64,000 nt of DNA from Thalassotalea ponticola (GCF_041379045.1 NZ_CP166871.1:62001-126000), one strand, 5' to 3'. Numbered from the stretch's first letter, positions 38,166 through 48,539 are shown. Notes: a model not told the origin generated them from the sequence alone. A program made the numbers and translations.

Positions 38166-40193
38166 ATGCAACTTAACCCGAGACAGAATGAAGCCAAAAA
38201 ATACGTTAGCGGACCATGCTTAGTACTTGCTGGCGCAGGCTCAGGTAAAACCGGTGTAATTTGTCAAAAAATATCTTATTTAATTCAACAGTGTGACTAC
38301 AAGGCTCGCAATATCGCTGCGGTAACATTTACCAACAAGGCGGCACGAGAAATGAAAGAGCGGGTGACCAAAATGCTAGGCCGCGATTTAACCCGCGGTT
38401 TAATGGTGTCGACATTTCACTCTTTGGGCTTAGACATTGTGCGCCGCGAGTTAAAAACGCTAGGCTTTAAGCCCGGCTTTACCTTGTTCGACGATCAAGA
38501 CACCACGGCGTTGTTAAAAGAGTTGACCGAGAAAGAGTTCGATGGTGATAAAGAGCTGATTTCGCGCTTGCAAAATGCCATCTCTAATTGGAAAAACGAC
38601 TTGTGGTTACCCGATACCGCATTAAAACAGGCACGCGGCGCTGATCAGGTTTTATTTGCTCAACTTTATCAACGCTATCACCAACACATGCGTGCATATA
38701 ACGCCTTAGATTTTGACGATTTAATTCTTATCCCTACCCTATTGTTGCGCAATTACGACGAGGTTCGGCAGCGCTGGCAACAGAAAATTCAATACTTGTT
38801 GGTGGATGAGTACCAAGACACCAATACCAGTCAATATGAAATGGTTAAGTACATTGTTGGCGAGCGAGCTCGCTTTACCGTGGTCGGCGATGACGACCAG
38901 TCAATTTACTCTTGGCGGGGAGCGAAACCGCAAAACTTGGTGCTATTGGGTAAGGACTTTCCCAACTTAAAGCTAATAAAGCTCGAACAAAATTACCGCT
39001 CCAGTGGACGCATTTTAAAATGCGCGAATGTGTTGATCGCCAATAATCCGCATGTTTATGACAAGTCATTGTTTAGTGAGTTGGGTTATGGGCCTGCTCT
39101 GCGGGTGGTTAAAACCAAAAATGAAGATCACGAAGCAGAGCGCGTTGCCGGTGAATTACTGGGACATCGTTTTTTAAATAAGAGTAAGTTCAAAGATTAC
39201 GCCATTCTTTATCGCGGTAACTTTCAGTCTCGGGTGATTGAAAAAGTACTCATGCAAAACCGTATTCCATACAAAATTAGCGGTGGCACGTCGTTCTTTT
39301 CTCGGGCTGAAATTAAAGACATCATGGCGTATTTGCGCTTGCTGGTTAATCCGGATGACGATAATGCCTTTTTGCGCATCGTTAACGTCCCCAAGCGCGA
39401 AATTGGTCCCGCCACATTAGAAAAACTGGGCAGTTTTGCCAATACCAAGCACATCAGTATGTTTGCCGCGTGTTTCGAACCCGAGCTTGAACAGACACTG
39501 TCGGGTCGAGGATTGGCCGCGGTACAAAAGTTTGCGCGAATGATTGTCGAAACTGAAGACAACTGTCAACGAGGTGATGCACCAGGTGTGTTGCGCAGTT
39601 TTATCCAGCGCATTAACTACGAAGATTGGCTTTACGATACTTCACCTAGTGCCAAAGCGGCGGAAATGCGGATGAAGAACGTCACCACTTTATTTAGCTG
39701 GGTTACCGATATGCTTGAAGGCAATGACAGTGAACCACCGATGACGTTACCGCAAATAGTCTCGCGCCTAACCTTGCGCGATATGATGGAGCGCTCGGAA
39801 GAAGAAGATGACGCGGATCAAGTGCAATTAATGACCTTACATGCATCCAAGGGCTTGGAGTTTCCTTATGTATACCTCATCGGTATGGAAGAAGGCATGC
39901 TACCGCACCAAACCAGTATTGATGAAGACAACGTTGAAGAAGAGCGCCGCTTAGCCTACGTAGGGGTAACTCGGGCACAACGCGAACTGATTTTTACCTA
40001 TGCACAAGAACGACGCCAATACGGAGAAGTGATACGCACTGAGCCGTCTCGTTTCTTGTATGAAATGCCGCAAGACGACTTGGTGTGGGAGCAAGGCGGG
40101 CAACGACAACAAAGCGCACAAGAGACGCAAGCTAAAGGCAAGGCTGGTGTCGCTGGGTTGCGTGCTATGCTCGCACAAAAAAAAGGTAGCTAA
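38166..40193 (+). CDS. rep: ATP-dependent DNA helicase Rep
   Basis: Superfamily 1A 3'-5' helicase that assists replication forks through obstacles. The 675-aa length matches Rep. Motif I is [10 protein letters not shown] near residues 22-31, motif Ia [11 protein letters not shown], motif [10 protein letters not shown] near 218, motif [16 protein letters not shown], motif [18 protein letters not shown] and [10 protein letters not shown]. The opening [14 protein letters not shown] is close to E. coli Rep rather than UvrD. Single gene with promoter in 38015-38165. Confidence 0.95.
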   Translation: MQLNPRQNEAKKYVSGPCLVLAGAGSGKTGVICQKISYLIQQCDYKARNIAAVTFTNKAAREMKERVTKMLGRDLTRGLMVSTFHSLGLDIVRRELKTLGFKPGFTLFDDQDTTALLKELTEKEFDGDKELISRLQNAISNWKNDLWLPDTALKQARGADQVLFAQLYQRYHQHMRAYNALDFDDLILIPTLLLRNYDEVRQRWQQKIQYLLVDEYQDTNTSQYEMVKYIVGERARFTVVGDDDQSIYSWRGAKPQNLVLLGKDFPNLKLIKLEQNYRSSGRILKCANVLIANNPHVYDKSLFSELGYGPALRVVKTKNEDHEAERVAGELLGHRFLNKSKFKDYAILYRGNFQSRVIEKVLMQNRIPYKISGGTSFFSRAEIKDIMAYLRLLVNPDDDNAFLRIVNVPKREIGPATLEKLGSFANTKHISMFAACFEPELEQTLSGRGLAAVQKFARMIVETEDNCQRGDAPGVLRSFIQRINYEDWLYDTSPSAKAAEMRMKNVTTLFSWVTDMLEGNDSEPPMTLPQIVSRLTLRDMMERSEEEDDADQVQLMTLHASKGLEFPYVYLIGMEEGMLPHQTSIDEDNVEEERRLAYVGVTRAQRELIFTYAQERRQYGEVIRTEPSRFLYEMPQDDLVWEQGGQRQQSAQETQAKGKAGVAGLRAMLAQKKGS

Positions 40194-40240
40194 TGGTTTT
40201 GGCTAGTAACGACAAAGCGGTGATTAAACTTGGTCTTTGT

Positions 40241-40508
40241 CTAGGGCGTATTGATCTTTGCTGTTCATTTTAGCAGCGAGTTGTTTGGGGTTTTTACAAG
40301 GCAACGACTATAACGTTTAGTCATCTAAACAAAGAGGCGTGAACAAAGTAGAAATTTCAAACAAACGCTCCCAAAGGGTTCTGCCTAAATTCTCCCTGCT
40401 CTGTGATATCTGACATTTACATAGATGACTGTACTGCATGATAGCTATTTTGATCAGAAATCATTTAGCTTGAACAACATTTGTACCTCAAAGTTCAACA
40501 CGCCCTAG
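40241..40508. mobile_element. 268-bp MITE-like element with 20-bp inverted ends
   Basis: The left end CTAGGGCGTATTGATCTTTG (40241-40260) and the reverse complement of the right end CTAGGGCGTGTTGAACTTTG (40489-40508) agree at 18 of 20 bases. The outer CTAG at both sides could be a 4-bp target duplication, as made by some IS5-group transposons. The interior holds no gene, so it would need a transposase supplied elsewhere. A shorter relative is at 32847-32897. The right end covers the stop of the neighbouring small ORF. Confidence 0.6.
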
Positions 40509-40723
40509 CTAAATATGCGACGTTGTTTACTTTTAAATGACCAAGATGCGCAGTAAATCCAGCTGGCGGGAAAAAACACTGCGGCAAGCAACAAGCTGAT
40601 TAGGCTGACTTGCGTTAAGTTTGTTGTTTTGCCTTTGGCGAACAGTATGGTTGATAACACCATAATGGCGGTGTGCGCTAAATATAGTTCGAGGATAAAA
40701 TTGAAATCTAACGTCATTGTCAT
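40505..40723 (-). CDS. small hypothetical membrane protein, possibly truncated
   Basis: ORF of 72 codons with two hydrophobic segments (about residues 8-28 and 38-60, with FILELYLAHTAIMVLSTILF and SLISLLLAAVFFPASWIY), separated by a Lys/Gly turn and ended by a basic tail. Both fit transmembrane helices, which supports a real product. Its stop codon lies in the CTAG at the edge of the MITE-like element, so an older C-terminus may have been replaced by insertion. No family recognised and no strong ribosome-binding site. The stretch 40724-40863 holds nothing else. Confidence 0.5.
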   Translation of the reverse strand: MTMTLDFNFILELYLAHTAIMVLSTILFAKGKTTNLTQVSLISLLLAAVFFPASWIYCASWSFKSKQRRIFS

Positions 40724-40863
40724 TTTATTGTTTAGTGATTAATGAATGTAGATACCATAGCGCAAGACGCGTTATGAGCGGCGCTAACCAATAGCTTTAT
40801 AGCAATTAATACCTATTAATATCAATACTATATCAGAGAATTATCAAAGTCATGACGTTCGTG

Positions 40864-42864
40864 TTAGGCACAATTGTTAACGTCATCACCTTGATTATCT
40901 ACCCTATCATCTATTGCCCGAGGTTGTCCAAAATAAAATCCCTGACCAAATTGGCAGCCAGCGTCAACGGCCTTTTGCCACTGGTTTTCTGTTTCAATGC
41001 CTTCGGCAACTAGGTTAAAGCCCAAGCTTTGACCCAGACTGGCCAACGATTTAGCCAGCTGTAGGTTTCGCTCATTGGTTTCAAACGAACGAACAAACTT
41101 TTGATCGAGCTTGATCAACTCAAATGGGTAGTTATTCAAATAATGCAACGACGATAAACCACTGCCGTAATCGTCAAGGGCGAGGCGTACACCTGTTTTT
41201 TCGATGCGTTTAAGGTTTTGTAGCGTATGGCGAGACGTTTGATTAAACGCTTGTTCGTTAAACTCAATAATTAGCCCTTGAGGCTCGTTGACGTTGGCTT
41301 TTAGCAGCGCAATTAGATCACTGGTTTGCTTATTGTGACTCAGATGCTTACCCGACAAATTAATGCTGATAAATAGGCTTTGCTGTTGTTGTTGCCAGTG
41401 TTTTAACTTTTTCGCGACTTCAACGATAGTCCAATGCTCGATGTCGATAATTAACCCGCATTTTTCGGCAATGTTAATAAAGTCTTTTGCGGTTACCGCC
41501 TGTTGTTGATTTTGCCAGCGCAACAACGCCTCATAACCAATAACTTGCTTTGTTTTCAACTCGAGTATCGGCTGGTAGACGATGCGAAAATGCTGATGTG
41601 CTAGTGCTTGTTGTAATTGTTGTTCGATATTTAAGTCTTTGAGCAATTCTTCGCGCATCGATGCATCGTAAAACATCAACCGACTCCGGCCCATAGACTT
41701 AGCTTGGTACATGGCGGCATCGGCATCGCGCAGTACATCAGTTGCTGACTGATATTGGTGATCGCAAATAGCAATGCCAATACTGGCACTGGTATAGAGA
41801 TGGTGACCTTCAATTGAAAACGGCGTTTTGAGCGCTTCAATGACTCGGTTAGCAATATCCTCGGCATCGTCACTATGACCAAGGCTGTCTAATAAAATGA
41901 CAAATTCATCACCGCCCAATCGCGATAAGATATCGTTACCCCGTATGCAGTGTAAGATGCGTTTGGCGATTTCAATCAGCAACAAATCACCGACGTGATG
42001 ACCTAAGGTATCGTTGATAACCTTGAAACGGTCGATATCTATAAATAGCACTGCAAACCGATCTGTGCGGTGTCGCTTGATGTGTTTTATGGTTTGCTCT
42101 AACCGCTCGGTAAACATTGCGCGGTTGGGCAATTGGGTAAGCGCATCGTGATGAGCATCATAATGGAGCTTTAACTCGCTTTTACTTTTCTGTTCGATTT
42201 GTTGACGCAACCGCCTATTTGTCTGCTGTAGCTGCGCCGTTTTAGCGTCGACGATGTCACTAACATCCTTGCTGTACAGTGAAATTAGCTGGCGATTTTT
42301 ATTGCGCTCAATGGCCGCTGAAATAATGTCGCTGATAAAACTAATTAATTGCAAGTTAACGCGCGGATTCTGATTTTCATTGATAAACCCCTTGATGCCG
42401 ACAATACCGATAAGCTCACCATCAATCGTCAATGGCGCAGCTAGCCAAGCATCAACGCAATGTGAGTGCTGGTGACGATTGGGAAAAGGTCGCTCAATTA
42501 ACTGAGAATCGCTCTGATAGATGCACACTTTGTCGAGCTGAATTAAAACGGGCTTGGCAATAGAGCTAATAAAATCAACAACGTCAGGGGTGAGCTGTTG
42601 CTCTATCGGCGAGCAGCGCAACTCGTCGATGTAATAATTATCACGGCTGATATTGCTGTCGGCTGAAAACTGCTGAATATATAGGTTTTTTGCCGGGAAA
42701 TAGCGTTTAATGATCGCTTGCAGTCGCTGATAAAAGGCCGACATATCGGTCACCGTGCTGCATAACTGAGCAAGTTTCAATAAGCCTGTTTGGGTTTTCT
42801 TAGTGCGCTTGTACTGACCCAACAGTTGCTGCAGATTACTCGGCGTAAACCCTTTATCGTTCAT
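40864..42864 (-). CDS. GAF-GGDEF-EAL cyclic di-GMP signalling protein
   Basis: Cytosolic, bifunctional-looking enzyme for c-di-GMP. Residues about 25-195 form a GAF-like sensor, followed by a short coiled coil (205-235). The GGDEF domain (235-400) has the intact signature LGGDEF; the EAL domain (410-655) has YEALLRW, INLSG, DDYGSGLSSL, KLDQKFV and EGIET, so both active sites look preserved. No transmembrane segment is seen, so the input signal is internal. The net activity cannot be told from sequence. It is the only c-di-GMP enzyme in the window; a c-di-GMP riboswitch lies at 23558-23660, though no direct link is shown. Confidence 0.92.
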   Translation of the reverse strand: MNDKGFTPSNLQQLLGQYKRTKKTQTGLLKLAQLCSTVTDMSAFYQRLQAIIKRYFPAKNLYIQQFSADSNISRDNYYIDELRCSPIEQQLTPDVVDFISSIAKPVLIQLDKVCIYQSDSQLIERPFPNRHQHSHCVDAWLAAPLTIDGELIGIVGIKGFINENQNPRVNLQLISFISDIISAAIERNKNRQLISLYSKDVSDIVDAKTAQLQQTNRRLRQQIEQKSKSELKLHYDAHHDALTQLPNRAMFTERLEQTIKHIKRHRTDRFAVLFIDIDRFKVINDTLGHHVGDLLLIEIAKRILHCIRGNDILSRLGGDEFVILLDSLGHSDDAEDIANRVIEALKTPFSIEGHHLYTSASIGIAICDHQYQSATDVLRDADAAMYQAKSMGRSRLMFYDASMREELLKDLNIEQQLQQALAHQHFRIVYQPILELKTKQVIGYEALLRWQNQQQAVTAKDFINIAEKCGLIIDIEHWTIVEVAKKLKHWQQQQQSLFISINLSGKHLSHNKQTSDLIALLKANVNEPQGLIIEFNEQAFNQTSRHTLQNLKRIEKTGVRLALDDYGSGLSSLHYLNNYPFELIKLDQKFVRSFETNERNLQLAKSLASLGQSLGFNLVAEGIETENQWQKAVDAGCQFGQGFYFGQPRAIDDRVDNQGDDVNNCA

Positions 42865-43041
42865 TATTAATGCCTTTATCTCAAAGCTTTGTGTGCCAGA
42901 TCGAAATCTTTAGAAAGCAACACTTAACCCCAGTGTAGGTGAAGGCGATTAACAAAGTCAAATACTGACATTGGTGGTTATTGTCAGCCTGTCTAAGTTG
43001 GTCGCAGACCACAGATGGTATGGCAATACAGCGCTCTAGAT

Positions 43042-43069
43042 ATAAAAAAACCGAGCGTTGCTCGGTTTT
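43042..43069 (-). terminator. rho-independent terminator of rpoH
   Basis: On the minus strand AAAACCGAGC and GCTCGGTTTT form the stem around a 3-base loop, followed by a T-run. It lies within 8 bp of the rpoH stop. Confidence 0.9.
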
Positions 43070-43075
43070 CTCAAA

Positions 43076-43939
43076 TTAGATGTCGGTTATCGACCCTTTC
43101 AGTTTATTCAAGGCGTTCTTTTCAAGCTGACGTACTCGCTCTGCAGAGATGCTGTACTTATTTGCCAGGTCTTGCAACGTCGATTTGTCCTCATCTAACC
43201 AGCGGGTTTTGATGATATCTTGGCTTCTATCGTCTAGTGTTGCCAAAGCATTAACAAGCTGGGTATTAACGTGGCTATCCCAGTTGTCTGATTCAACTTG
43301 TTCTGATAAATCTGACGAATTGTCTTGTAAATACTGAGCAGGCGCGTAGCTGCCAGGGCGATCATCATCGTCACCGTCGGTCAAGTCAAAAGCCTGATCG
43401 GCACTTGCCATACGGTTTTCCATTTCGATCACGTCTTTAGTGCTGACACCAAGAGACTCTGCCACGGTGTTTACTTCTTCTTGGCTAAACCAACCCAAGC
43501 GCTTTTTGTTTTTGCGCAGATTGAAAAATAACTTGCGTTGCGCTTTGGTTGTAGCGATTTTAACAATGCGCCAGTTTTTCAGGACAAATTCGTGAATTTC
43601 GGCTTTAATCCAGTGAACGGCAAATGATACCAGGCGCACGCCTACTTCGGGATTAAAACGCTTAACAGCCTTCATCAGGCCGATATTACCTTCTTGAATC
43701 AAGTCTGCTTGCGGTAAGCCGTATCCAGCATAACTTTTCGCGATGTGAACGACAAAGCGAAGATGCGACATGATTAATTCTTGCGCGGCGTTTAGGTCGT
43801 TATCACTGTGGAGTCGAGAGGCTAGCTCATGTTCGCGCTCAGCAGTTAGCATAGGAATGCCATACGCCATTTGTACGTACGCTTCGATGCTGCCACTTTG
43901 TGGAACAGTTAACGCCATTGATTGCACGTTGTTAGTCAT
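43076..43939 (-). CDS. rpoH: heat-shock sigma factor sigma-32
   Basis: Directs RNA polymerase to heat-shock promoters. The 287-residue chain has region 1.2/2 with [36 protein letters not shown] (split over residues 60-95), region 2.4, the RpoH box [10 protein letters not shown] near 135, region 3 and region 4.2 with the helix-turn-helix [12 protein letters not shown] near 265-276. Ribosome-binding AAGGGG lies five bases before ATG. It is placed downstream of ftsYEX, as in many gammaproteobacteria, but here 530 bp of gene-free sequence (43940-44469) separates them. Expression is known elsewhere to be controlled by mRNA structure and temperature; not assessed here. Confidence 0.96.
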   Translation of the reverse strand: MTNNVQSMALTVPQSGSIEAYVQMAYGIPMLTAEREHELASRLHSDNDLNAAQELIMSHLRFVVHIAKSYAGYGLPQADLIQEGNIGLMKAVKRFNPEVGVRLVSFAVHWIKAEIHEFVLKNWRIVKIATTKAQRKLFFNLRKNKKRLGWFSQEEVNTVAESLGVSTKDVIEMENRMASADQAFDLTDGDDDDRPGSYAPAQYLQDNSSDLSEQVESDNWDSHVNTQLVNALATLDDRSQDIIKTRWLDEDKSTLQDLANKYSISAERVRQLEKNALNKLKGSITDI

Positions 43940-44413
43940 CTATACCCCTTAAAATATGTAGGATTGTTATACTCTCAAGACCGATAAAATCTGAATTGGC
44001 CCTCGATGATATCACAGCTTTTTCGAGATCGCTAATCTAAAAAAGTGGCTAAATAAATCGATAAAATATATTGCTGTAGATACCGCTAAACATGGCGAAA
44101 ACAGAGCAAAAACGGTGGTGGTAACAGCTATTGACCAGGTTGTTTTAGCGACTTCCTAATAGTAAGTCAAAAATAGGCATTATCAACCATTTAGCTAACC
44201 ACCGAGGATTTTAGAGTGCATGACAACGAAAAAGTTCGCAACTTCATCGCGTTGTGGTTGTGCCGCCGAGAAAATTAAAGGCGGGTATCGTTTAAGGTAA
44301 GCTTGACTGGCAACTCGCCGATATCGGTCGTAACAGCTATAACCTTGGTGGTTGATCAGTAAAGCGAAGGGATAATCGCCCGTTCTAAGCCGTGAATTAC
44401 AGCGGATACAGGG

Positions 44414-44443
44414 AGCAATAAGACCCGCTAGGGCCTCATTGCT
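44414..44443 (-). terminator. 13-bp stem-loop after ftsX
   Basis: The minus-strand RNA can form AGCAATGAGGCCC paired to GGGTCTTATTGCT with two G-U pairs and loop TAGC; on the plus strand those pairs would be mismatches, so the fold favours the ftsX transcript. It begins 26 bp after the ftsX stop and has no T-run. The remaining gene-free sequence 43940-44413 shows the rpoH promoter region and no convincing ORF. Confidence 0.45.
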
Positions 44444-44469
44444 CTGGTTAGGCCGCCATGACTACAACG

Positions 44470-45444
44470 CTATTCAGCGCTAGGCTCGATTTCGCGGATG
44501 TGCTGCCTAACCGAAATATAACTGCCGAGTAAACCCAGTAATATGGCGCTGCCAATTAAGGTTAGTGTTTCACTGGCAGTTAATGCTTTTAAGCTAAATT
44601 GACTGTCGTACAAATGCGCTAAATTAGCAACGGCAAGGTCAAAGTACGCGGCTAAGGCTGTTACTGTTAAGGCGGCTAACACACCGCCGAATACGCCATA
44701 CCAGAAGCCGGTATACATAAACGGACGGCGAATAAAAGCATCGTCGGCACCTACCATTTTCATCACCGCGATGGCGCTTTTTTGATTTAAAATGGATAAG
44801 CGTATGGTGTTACCAATGATCAATACCACAGATAAACACAGTAATATCGCCAAAGCACTGACGATATTGCGCACCAAAGACATAATCGCCTCCAACCGCG
44901 TTAGCCACTCTAAATCGAGCTTGCTTTGTTCGACTTCGCGCTGTTTATTAATTTTTTGCAGTAGTGATTTTGCCGCATTAGGTTGGCTATAGCGTTCTGT
45001 AGGGGTAACCAGAATGGTTGCGGGAAGTGGATTCTTATCGAGATAAGCCAATGCTTTACCAAGTCCTGACAACACTTTAAATTCTGTTAGCGCCTGCTCG
45101 GCACTAATGTATTTAACCGAATCAACTTCGGGGTATAAGCGAATGCGATTGGCGACGTTTCGCGCGTCTTTATCACTGATATCAAGCTTTAAAAAGACAC
45201 TGATCTGAGCCGCAGAATCCCAATTAGAACTTACGGCTTGTGCATTTTTGGTAAACAAGTGCAGGGTTGCCGGTAGGGTTAAACTAATGCTTAGCACTAA
45301 TACCGTCATTACTGACGCCAAAGGGGTTCGCCACAACTCACCCAAACTGGCGGTTGCCTGTTGAAGGTGGCGAACCGGTAGCATGAGTAAGCCAGACAAC
45401 GACACTGACGAACGATTGCGAAAACTATTACTTTCTTTACTCAT
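44470..45444 (-). CDS. ftsX: cell division protein FtsX
   Basis: Inner-membrane partner of FtsE in the divisome; it controls periplasmic murein hydrolases through EnvC. The 324-aa chain has a cytosolic N-terminus, a first helix near residues 38-65 (SVMTVLVLSISLTLPATLHLF), a periplasmic domain to about 190, then three helices with FtsX-type turns near 190-320. Length and layout match the family. It starts 2 bp after ftsE ends, so translation is coupled. Confidence 0.94.
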   Translation of the reverse strand: MSKESNSFRNRSSVSLSGLLMLPVRHLQQATASLGELWRTPLASVMTVLVLSISLTLPATLHLFTKNAQAVSSNWDSAAQISVFLKLDISDKDARNVANRIRLYPEVDSVKYISAEQALTEFKVLSGLGKALAYLDKNPLPATILVTPTERYSQPNAAKSLLQKINKQREVEQSKLDLEWLTRLEAIMSLVRNIVSALAILLCLSVVLIIGNTIRLSILNQKSAIAVMKMVGADDAFIRRPFMYTGFWYGVFGGVLAALTVTALAAYFDLAVANLAHLYDSQFSLKALTASETLTLIGSAILLGLLGSYISVRQHIREIEPSAE

Positions 45445-45446
45445 TT

Positions 45447-46130
45447 TTATCCCGCCAGTTCGTCTTGGTTCAAGCCATCGGTGATCATGCGCCCATCTTT
45501 TAGGGTAAGGGTGCGATACTTCATTCGCGCGATCAGGCCCAAGTCATGGGTTGCGATTAAAATACTCACGCCCACGGCGTTAAACTCTTCGAATAAACGG
45601 ATGATATCAAGCGATAACTTGGGATCTAAGTTGCCAGTGGGTTCATCGGCGAGAATGATCGGTGGTTTGTTGACAATTGCTCGAGCGATACCGACGCGTT
45701 GTTGTTCACCACCCGAGAGCATATAAGGATAGCAACGGCTTTTAGCGCTTAAGCCAACCTTGTCCAAAGCCGCCATCACCCGCTTTTTAATTTCACTCAA
45801 GCTTTGGTTTTCAATAACTAAAGGCAAGGCGATGTTGTCAAAAACCGTGCGATCCATAAGTAGGTTGTGGTTTTGAAAAATCATCCCTATGTTACGGCGT
45901 ACGTAAGGTATATCGCCATAGCGAATGTTGGATACATCGGTGTTGTTGATACACACCTGCCCAGATGTCGGCTTCTCCATCACACTGATTAGTTTTAACA
46001 GCGTACTCTTACCGGCGCCTGAGTGGCCAGTAAGAAACGCCATCTCCCCTTTATCTAAGGAAAAGTTAATATTTTTCAGTGCATTAAAACCACCAGGGTA
46101 GGTTTTGTTAACAGCGTTAAAACGGATCAT
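45447..46130 (-). CDS. ftsE: cell division ATP-binding protein FtsE
   Basis: ABC ATPase at the septum that drives FtsX. The 227-aa chain has Walker A GHSGAGKSTLLK near residues 36-47, the Q-loop NHNLL, signature LSGGEQQRVGIARA near 139-152, Walker B IILADEPTGNLD and switch His in THD. Length is normal. It follows ftsY by 49 bp and precedes ftsX by 2 bp: the conserved ftsYEX operon. Confidence 0.95.
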   Translation of the reverse strand: MIRFNAVNKTYPGGFNALKNINFSLDKGEMAFLTGHSGAGKSTLLKLISVMEKPTSGQVCINNTDVSNIRYGDIPYVRRNIGMIFQNHNLLMDRTVFDNIALPLVIENQSLSEIKKRVMAALDKVGLSAKSRCYPYMLSGGEQQRVGIARAIVNKPPIILADEPTGNLDPKLSLDIIRLFEEFNAVGVSILIATHDLGLIARMKYRTLTLKDGRMITDGLNQDELAG

Positions 46131-46179
46131 AGTCGACAGTTGTTATTATTGTTAAAAGTCAGTAGAGCCAATCAAGTTA

Positions 46180-47532
46180 CTAGGATTCACCGTGTTTGGC
46201 AAACAGTGCGTCGATAAATTCTTTGCCATTAAATGGGCGCAAGTCATCAATACCTTCACCGACGCCTAAGTAGCGAATCGGCAAATTAAATTTATCGGCA
46301 AGGGCAAATATGACACCGCCTTTCGCCGTGCCGTCTAACTTGGTCACATTAATAGCCGTCAGTCCAACGGCTTCGTTAAACAGCTGGGTTTGGCTAATGG
46401 CGTTTTGGCCTGTACCGGCATCAATGGTCAACATCACTTGATGCGGAGCATTGGGGTCGATCTTTTTCATTACTCGAACCACTTTCTTTAATTCTTCCAT
46501 CAAGTGCGCTTTGTTTTGCAAGCGACCGGCAGTATCGGCAATTAATACATCGACACCTTTGCTTTTGGCCGAGTTAATTGCGTCGAAGATCACTGATGCG
46601 CTATCGGCACCGGTGTGTTGGGCAATTACCGGAATGTCATTGCGGTCTCCCCAAACTTGTAGCTGCTCTACCGCCGCAGCGCGGAACGTATCACCGGCTG
46701 CTAACATCACAGACTTGCCTTGAGCTTGAAACTGCTTGGCTAGTTTGCCGATGGTTGTGGTTTTACCGACACCGTTAACACCTACCATGAGAATGACGTG
46801 CGGTCCTTGATTCATGTTTACCTCAGGCTGCTCGACAGTATCTAAGATATTAGCGAGTTCCTGTTTTAACAAATCGTAAAGCGCTTCCGCGTCGCTAAGC
46901 TGAGAGCGCTTAGCCGTGTCAGTAAGAGAGTCGATAATACGCATAGTGGTGTCGACACCGACGTCGGCGAGTAACAACTGGGTTTCAAGCTCTTCAAACA
47001 GATCGTCGTCTATTTTCTTACCTTTGAAAAGGTCAAAAATACCTCCGCCGAGGTTCTGTCGAGTTTTACTTAGACCTTGTTTTAAGCGGCTAAAAAAGCC
47101 GACTTTTTTTGCTGGCACAGGCTCTGCGTCAGCTGTTGCTGTTGCCTCGTCAGCGCTTTGTTCACTGGCTGCTATTGCCGTGTCTAGCGCATTGTCAATT
47201 GGCTCTGCTTCAGCTGCGTTGTCAATCGCGGTGGCGTCTTGGTCGGCGTCGTTAGCAACCTCTGGTGCATCGGATTCGGCTAGTTCAGGAGCGGGTGACT
47301 TTTCTGATTTACTTTCAGTCTGCTCCGTGGTGTCATTGTCGGCCGTATCAACTGGCGCAGATGCGCTATCATCAGATCCCGTTGTAACAAGGTTAGCATC
47401 GTCGCTTACTTGGTTAGATTGCTGCTCTGTGTCAGTGTTGGATGTTGGCTGTTCACTAGCTTTTGCTTGGTCCGCTGATTTATCTTTTTTAAACCAACTA
47501 AATAAGCCTTTTTTGTTTGCCATACGGTTCAT
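46180..47532 (-). CDS. ftsY: signal recognition particle receptor FtsY
   Basis: GTPase that receives SRP-ribosome complexes at the inner membrane. The 450-residue chain has a basic start (MANKKGLFSWFKK), a long acidic Ala/Asp/Glu/Ser-rich A domain to about residue 145, then the NG domain with GVNGVGKTTTIGKLA near 253-267, DTAGR near 338 and TKLDGTAKGG near 398. ATG 47532 has a weak GAG upstream; ATG 47523, directly before ANKKG, is equally possible. First gene of ftsYEX and divergent from rsmD. Confidence 0.94.
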   Translation of the reverse strand: MNRMANKKGLFSWFKKDKSADQAKASEQPTSNTDTEQQSNQVSDDANLVTTGSDDSASAPVDTADNDTTEQTESKSEKSPAPELAESDAPEVANDADQDATAIDNAAEAEPIDNALDTAIAASEQSADEATATADAEPVPAKKVGFFSRLKQGLSKTRQNLGGGIFDLFKGKKIDDDLFEELETQLLLADVGVDTTMRIIDSLTDTAKRSQLSDAEALYDLLKQELANILDTVEQPEVNMNQGPHVILMVGVNGVGKTTTIGKLAKQFQAQGKSVMLAAGDTFRAAAVEQLQVWGDRNDIPVIAQHTGADSASVIFDAINSAKSKGVDVLIADTAGRLQNKAHLMEELKKVVRVMKKIDPNAPHQVMLTIDAGTGQNAISQTQLFNEAVGLTAINVTKLDGTAKGGVIFALADKFNLPIRYLGVGEGIDDLRPFNGKEFIDALFAKHGES

Positions 47533-47709
47533 TCATCTCAAATATGGTAATAAGGGCGTCATAGCGCATTGGCTGCCGTTTGGTGCGAGCAATTTTCGGC
47601 GCAAATTGCTATGATGTGCCGCGGATTTTTTCATTGCGATTATAATATCATCATCGATGCGTTGGAAAAACCGCCGACATGTGATTATATCAGGAATTTT
47701 ATCAAGCAA

Positions 47710-48309
47710 ATGGCAAAAAAACCTCAACAAAGTAGAAATAAACCGGCAACCGGACAGGTTCGAATTATTGCTGGCGTGCATCGCGGTCGCAAACTGGCGG
47801 TATTGAACAGCGAGGGGTTACGACCAACGACTGATAGGGTAAAGGAAACGGTTTTTAACTGGCTGATGTTGGATATTCGCGATGCGGTTTGTCTTGATTG
47901 CTTTTCTGGTTCGGGGAGTTTGGGTTTTGAAGCGCTATCTCGAGGCGCTCAGTTTGTCGATTTTATTGAAAAAGACACCTCGGCAGCGAGACAATTGCAG
48001 GTTAACGTACAACAATTAAACGCCGATAATGCAAAGGTATCCCAAGGGGATTGCTTGAAGGTTATAGAATCGTTAGACAAGAAATACGATGTAGTTTTTA
48101 TCGACCCGCCGTTTAGGAAAGGTCTGGTAAACCAAGCCATAGTAAGCCTCAACGACAACGGACGCTTAAATGATAATGCGTTGGTTTATGTAGAAGTTGA
48201 AAGCGAACAAGCCAATCTCAATGTGCCCACGCATTGGCAACTGCTAAAACAAAAACAGGCTGGGCAAGTCGCTTTTCAACTTTATCGAGTAAACCCCGTT
48301 AGTGTATAA
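47710..48309 (+). CDS. rsmD: 16S rRNA (guanine966-N2)-methyltransferase
   Basis: Methylates G966 of 16S rRNA during 30S assembly. From ATG 47710 it is 199 aa, the normal length; the frame is open further upstream, but the N-terminus there is unlike RsmD and overlaps ftsY control sequence. VRIIAGVHRGRKL near residues 17-29, LRPTTDRVKETVFNWL, the SAM motif DCFSGSGSLGFEALSRGA near 70-87 and the catalytic DPPF near 135 are typical. Divergent from ftsY, a widespread arrangement. Confidence 0.93.
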   Translation: MAKKPQQSRNKPATGQVRIIAGVHRGRKLAVLNSEGLRPTTDRVKETVFNWLMLDIRDAVCLDCFSGSGSLGFEALSRGAQFVDFIEKDTSAARQLQVNVQQLNADNAKVSQGDCLKVIESLDKKYDVVFIDPPFRKGLVNQAIVSLNDNGRLNDNALVYVEVESEQANLNVPTHWQLLKQKQAGQVAFQLYRVNPVSV

Positions 48310-48323
48310 CGGGCCGTTGCTAC

Positions 48324-48539
48324 TTAACTGTAGCGCAGGCGAAAGCCAACTTTGATGGTTACCTGGTAATGAGCCACTTTGCCATCGACAATGTGACCAC
48401 GAGTCTCCACCACTTCAAACCAGTTCATATTGGCAACGGTTTTGGCACATTCACTGAGTGCGTTTTCAATGGCTTCTTCAATAGAGTTAGGTGAAGAACC
48501 AACGATTTCTAACTTTTTGTAAGTGTGATGTTCTGACAT
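48324..48539 (-). CDS. dodecin (flavin-storing protein)
   Basis: Small protein of 71 aa that assembles into a hollow dodecamer and binds flavins. The family pattern is clear: YKKLEIVGSSPNSIEEAIENAL at 7-28, NMNWFEVVETRGHI at 38-50 with the flavin-stacking Trp40, and the closing strands VAHYQVTIKVGFRL. Length is standard. Convergent with rsmD. It stores or buffers flavin and protects it from light in other bacteria. Confidence 0.92.
   Translation of the reverse strand: MSEHHTYKKLEIVGSSPNSIEEAIENALSECAKTVANMNWFEVVETRGHIVDGKVAHYQVTIKVGFRLRYS

Noticed and set aside
44220..44300. 26-codon ORF starting ATG 44220 in the gap before rpoH
   Set aside because: It has a GAGG at a poor distance and no family or conservation evidence, so it cannot be supported as a gene.
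46916..47614. 232-codon Ser/Ala-rich plus-strand frame
   Set aside because: It is antisense to the acidic repeat-like A domain of ftsY and shows the composition expected of a reverse frame, not of a real protein.
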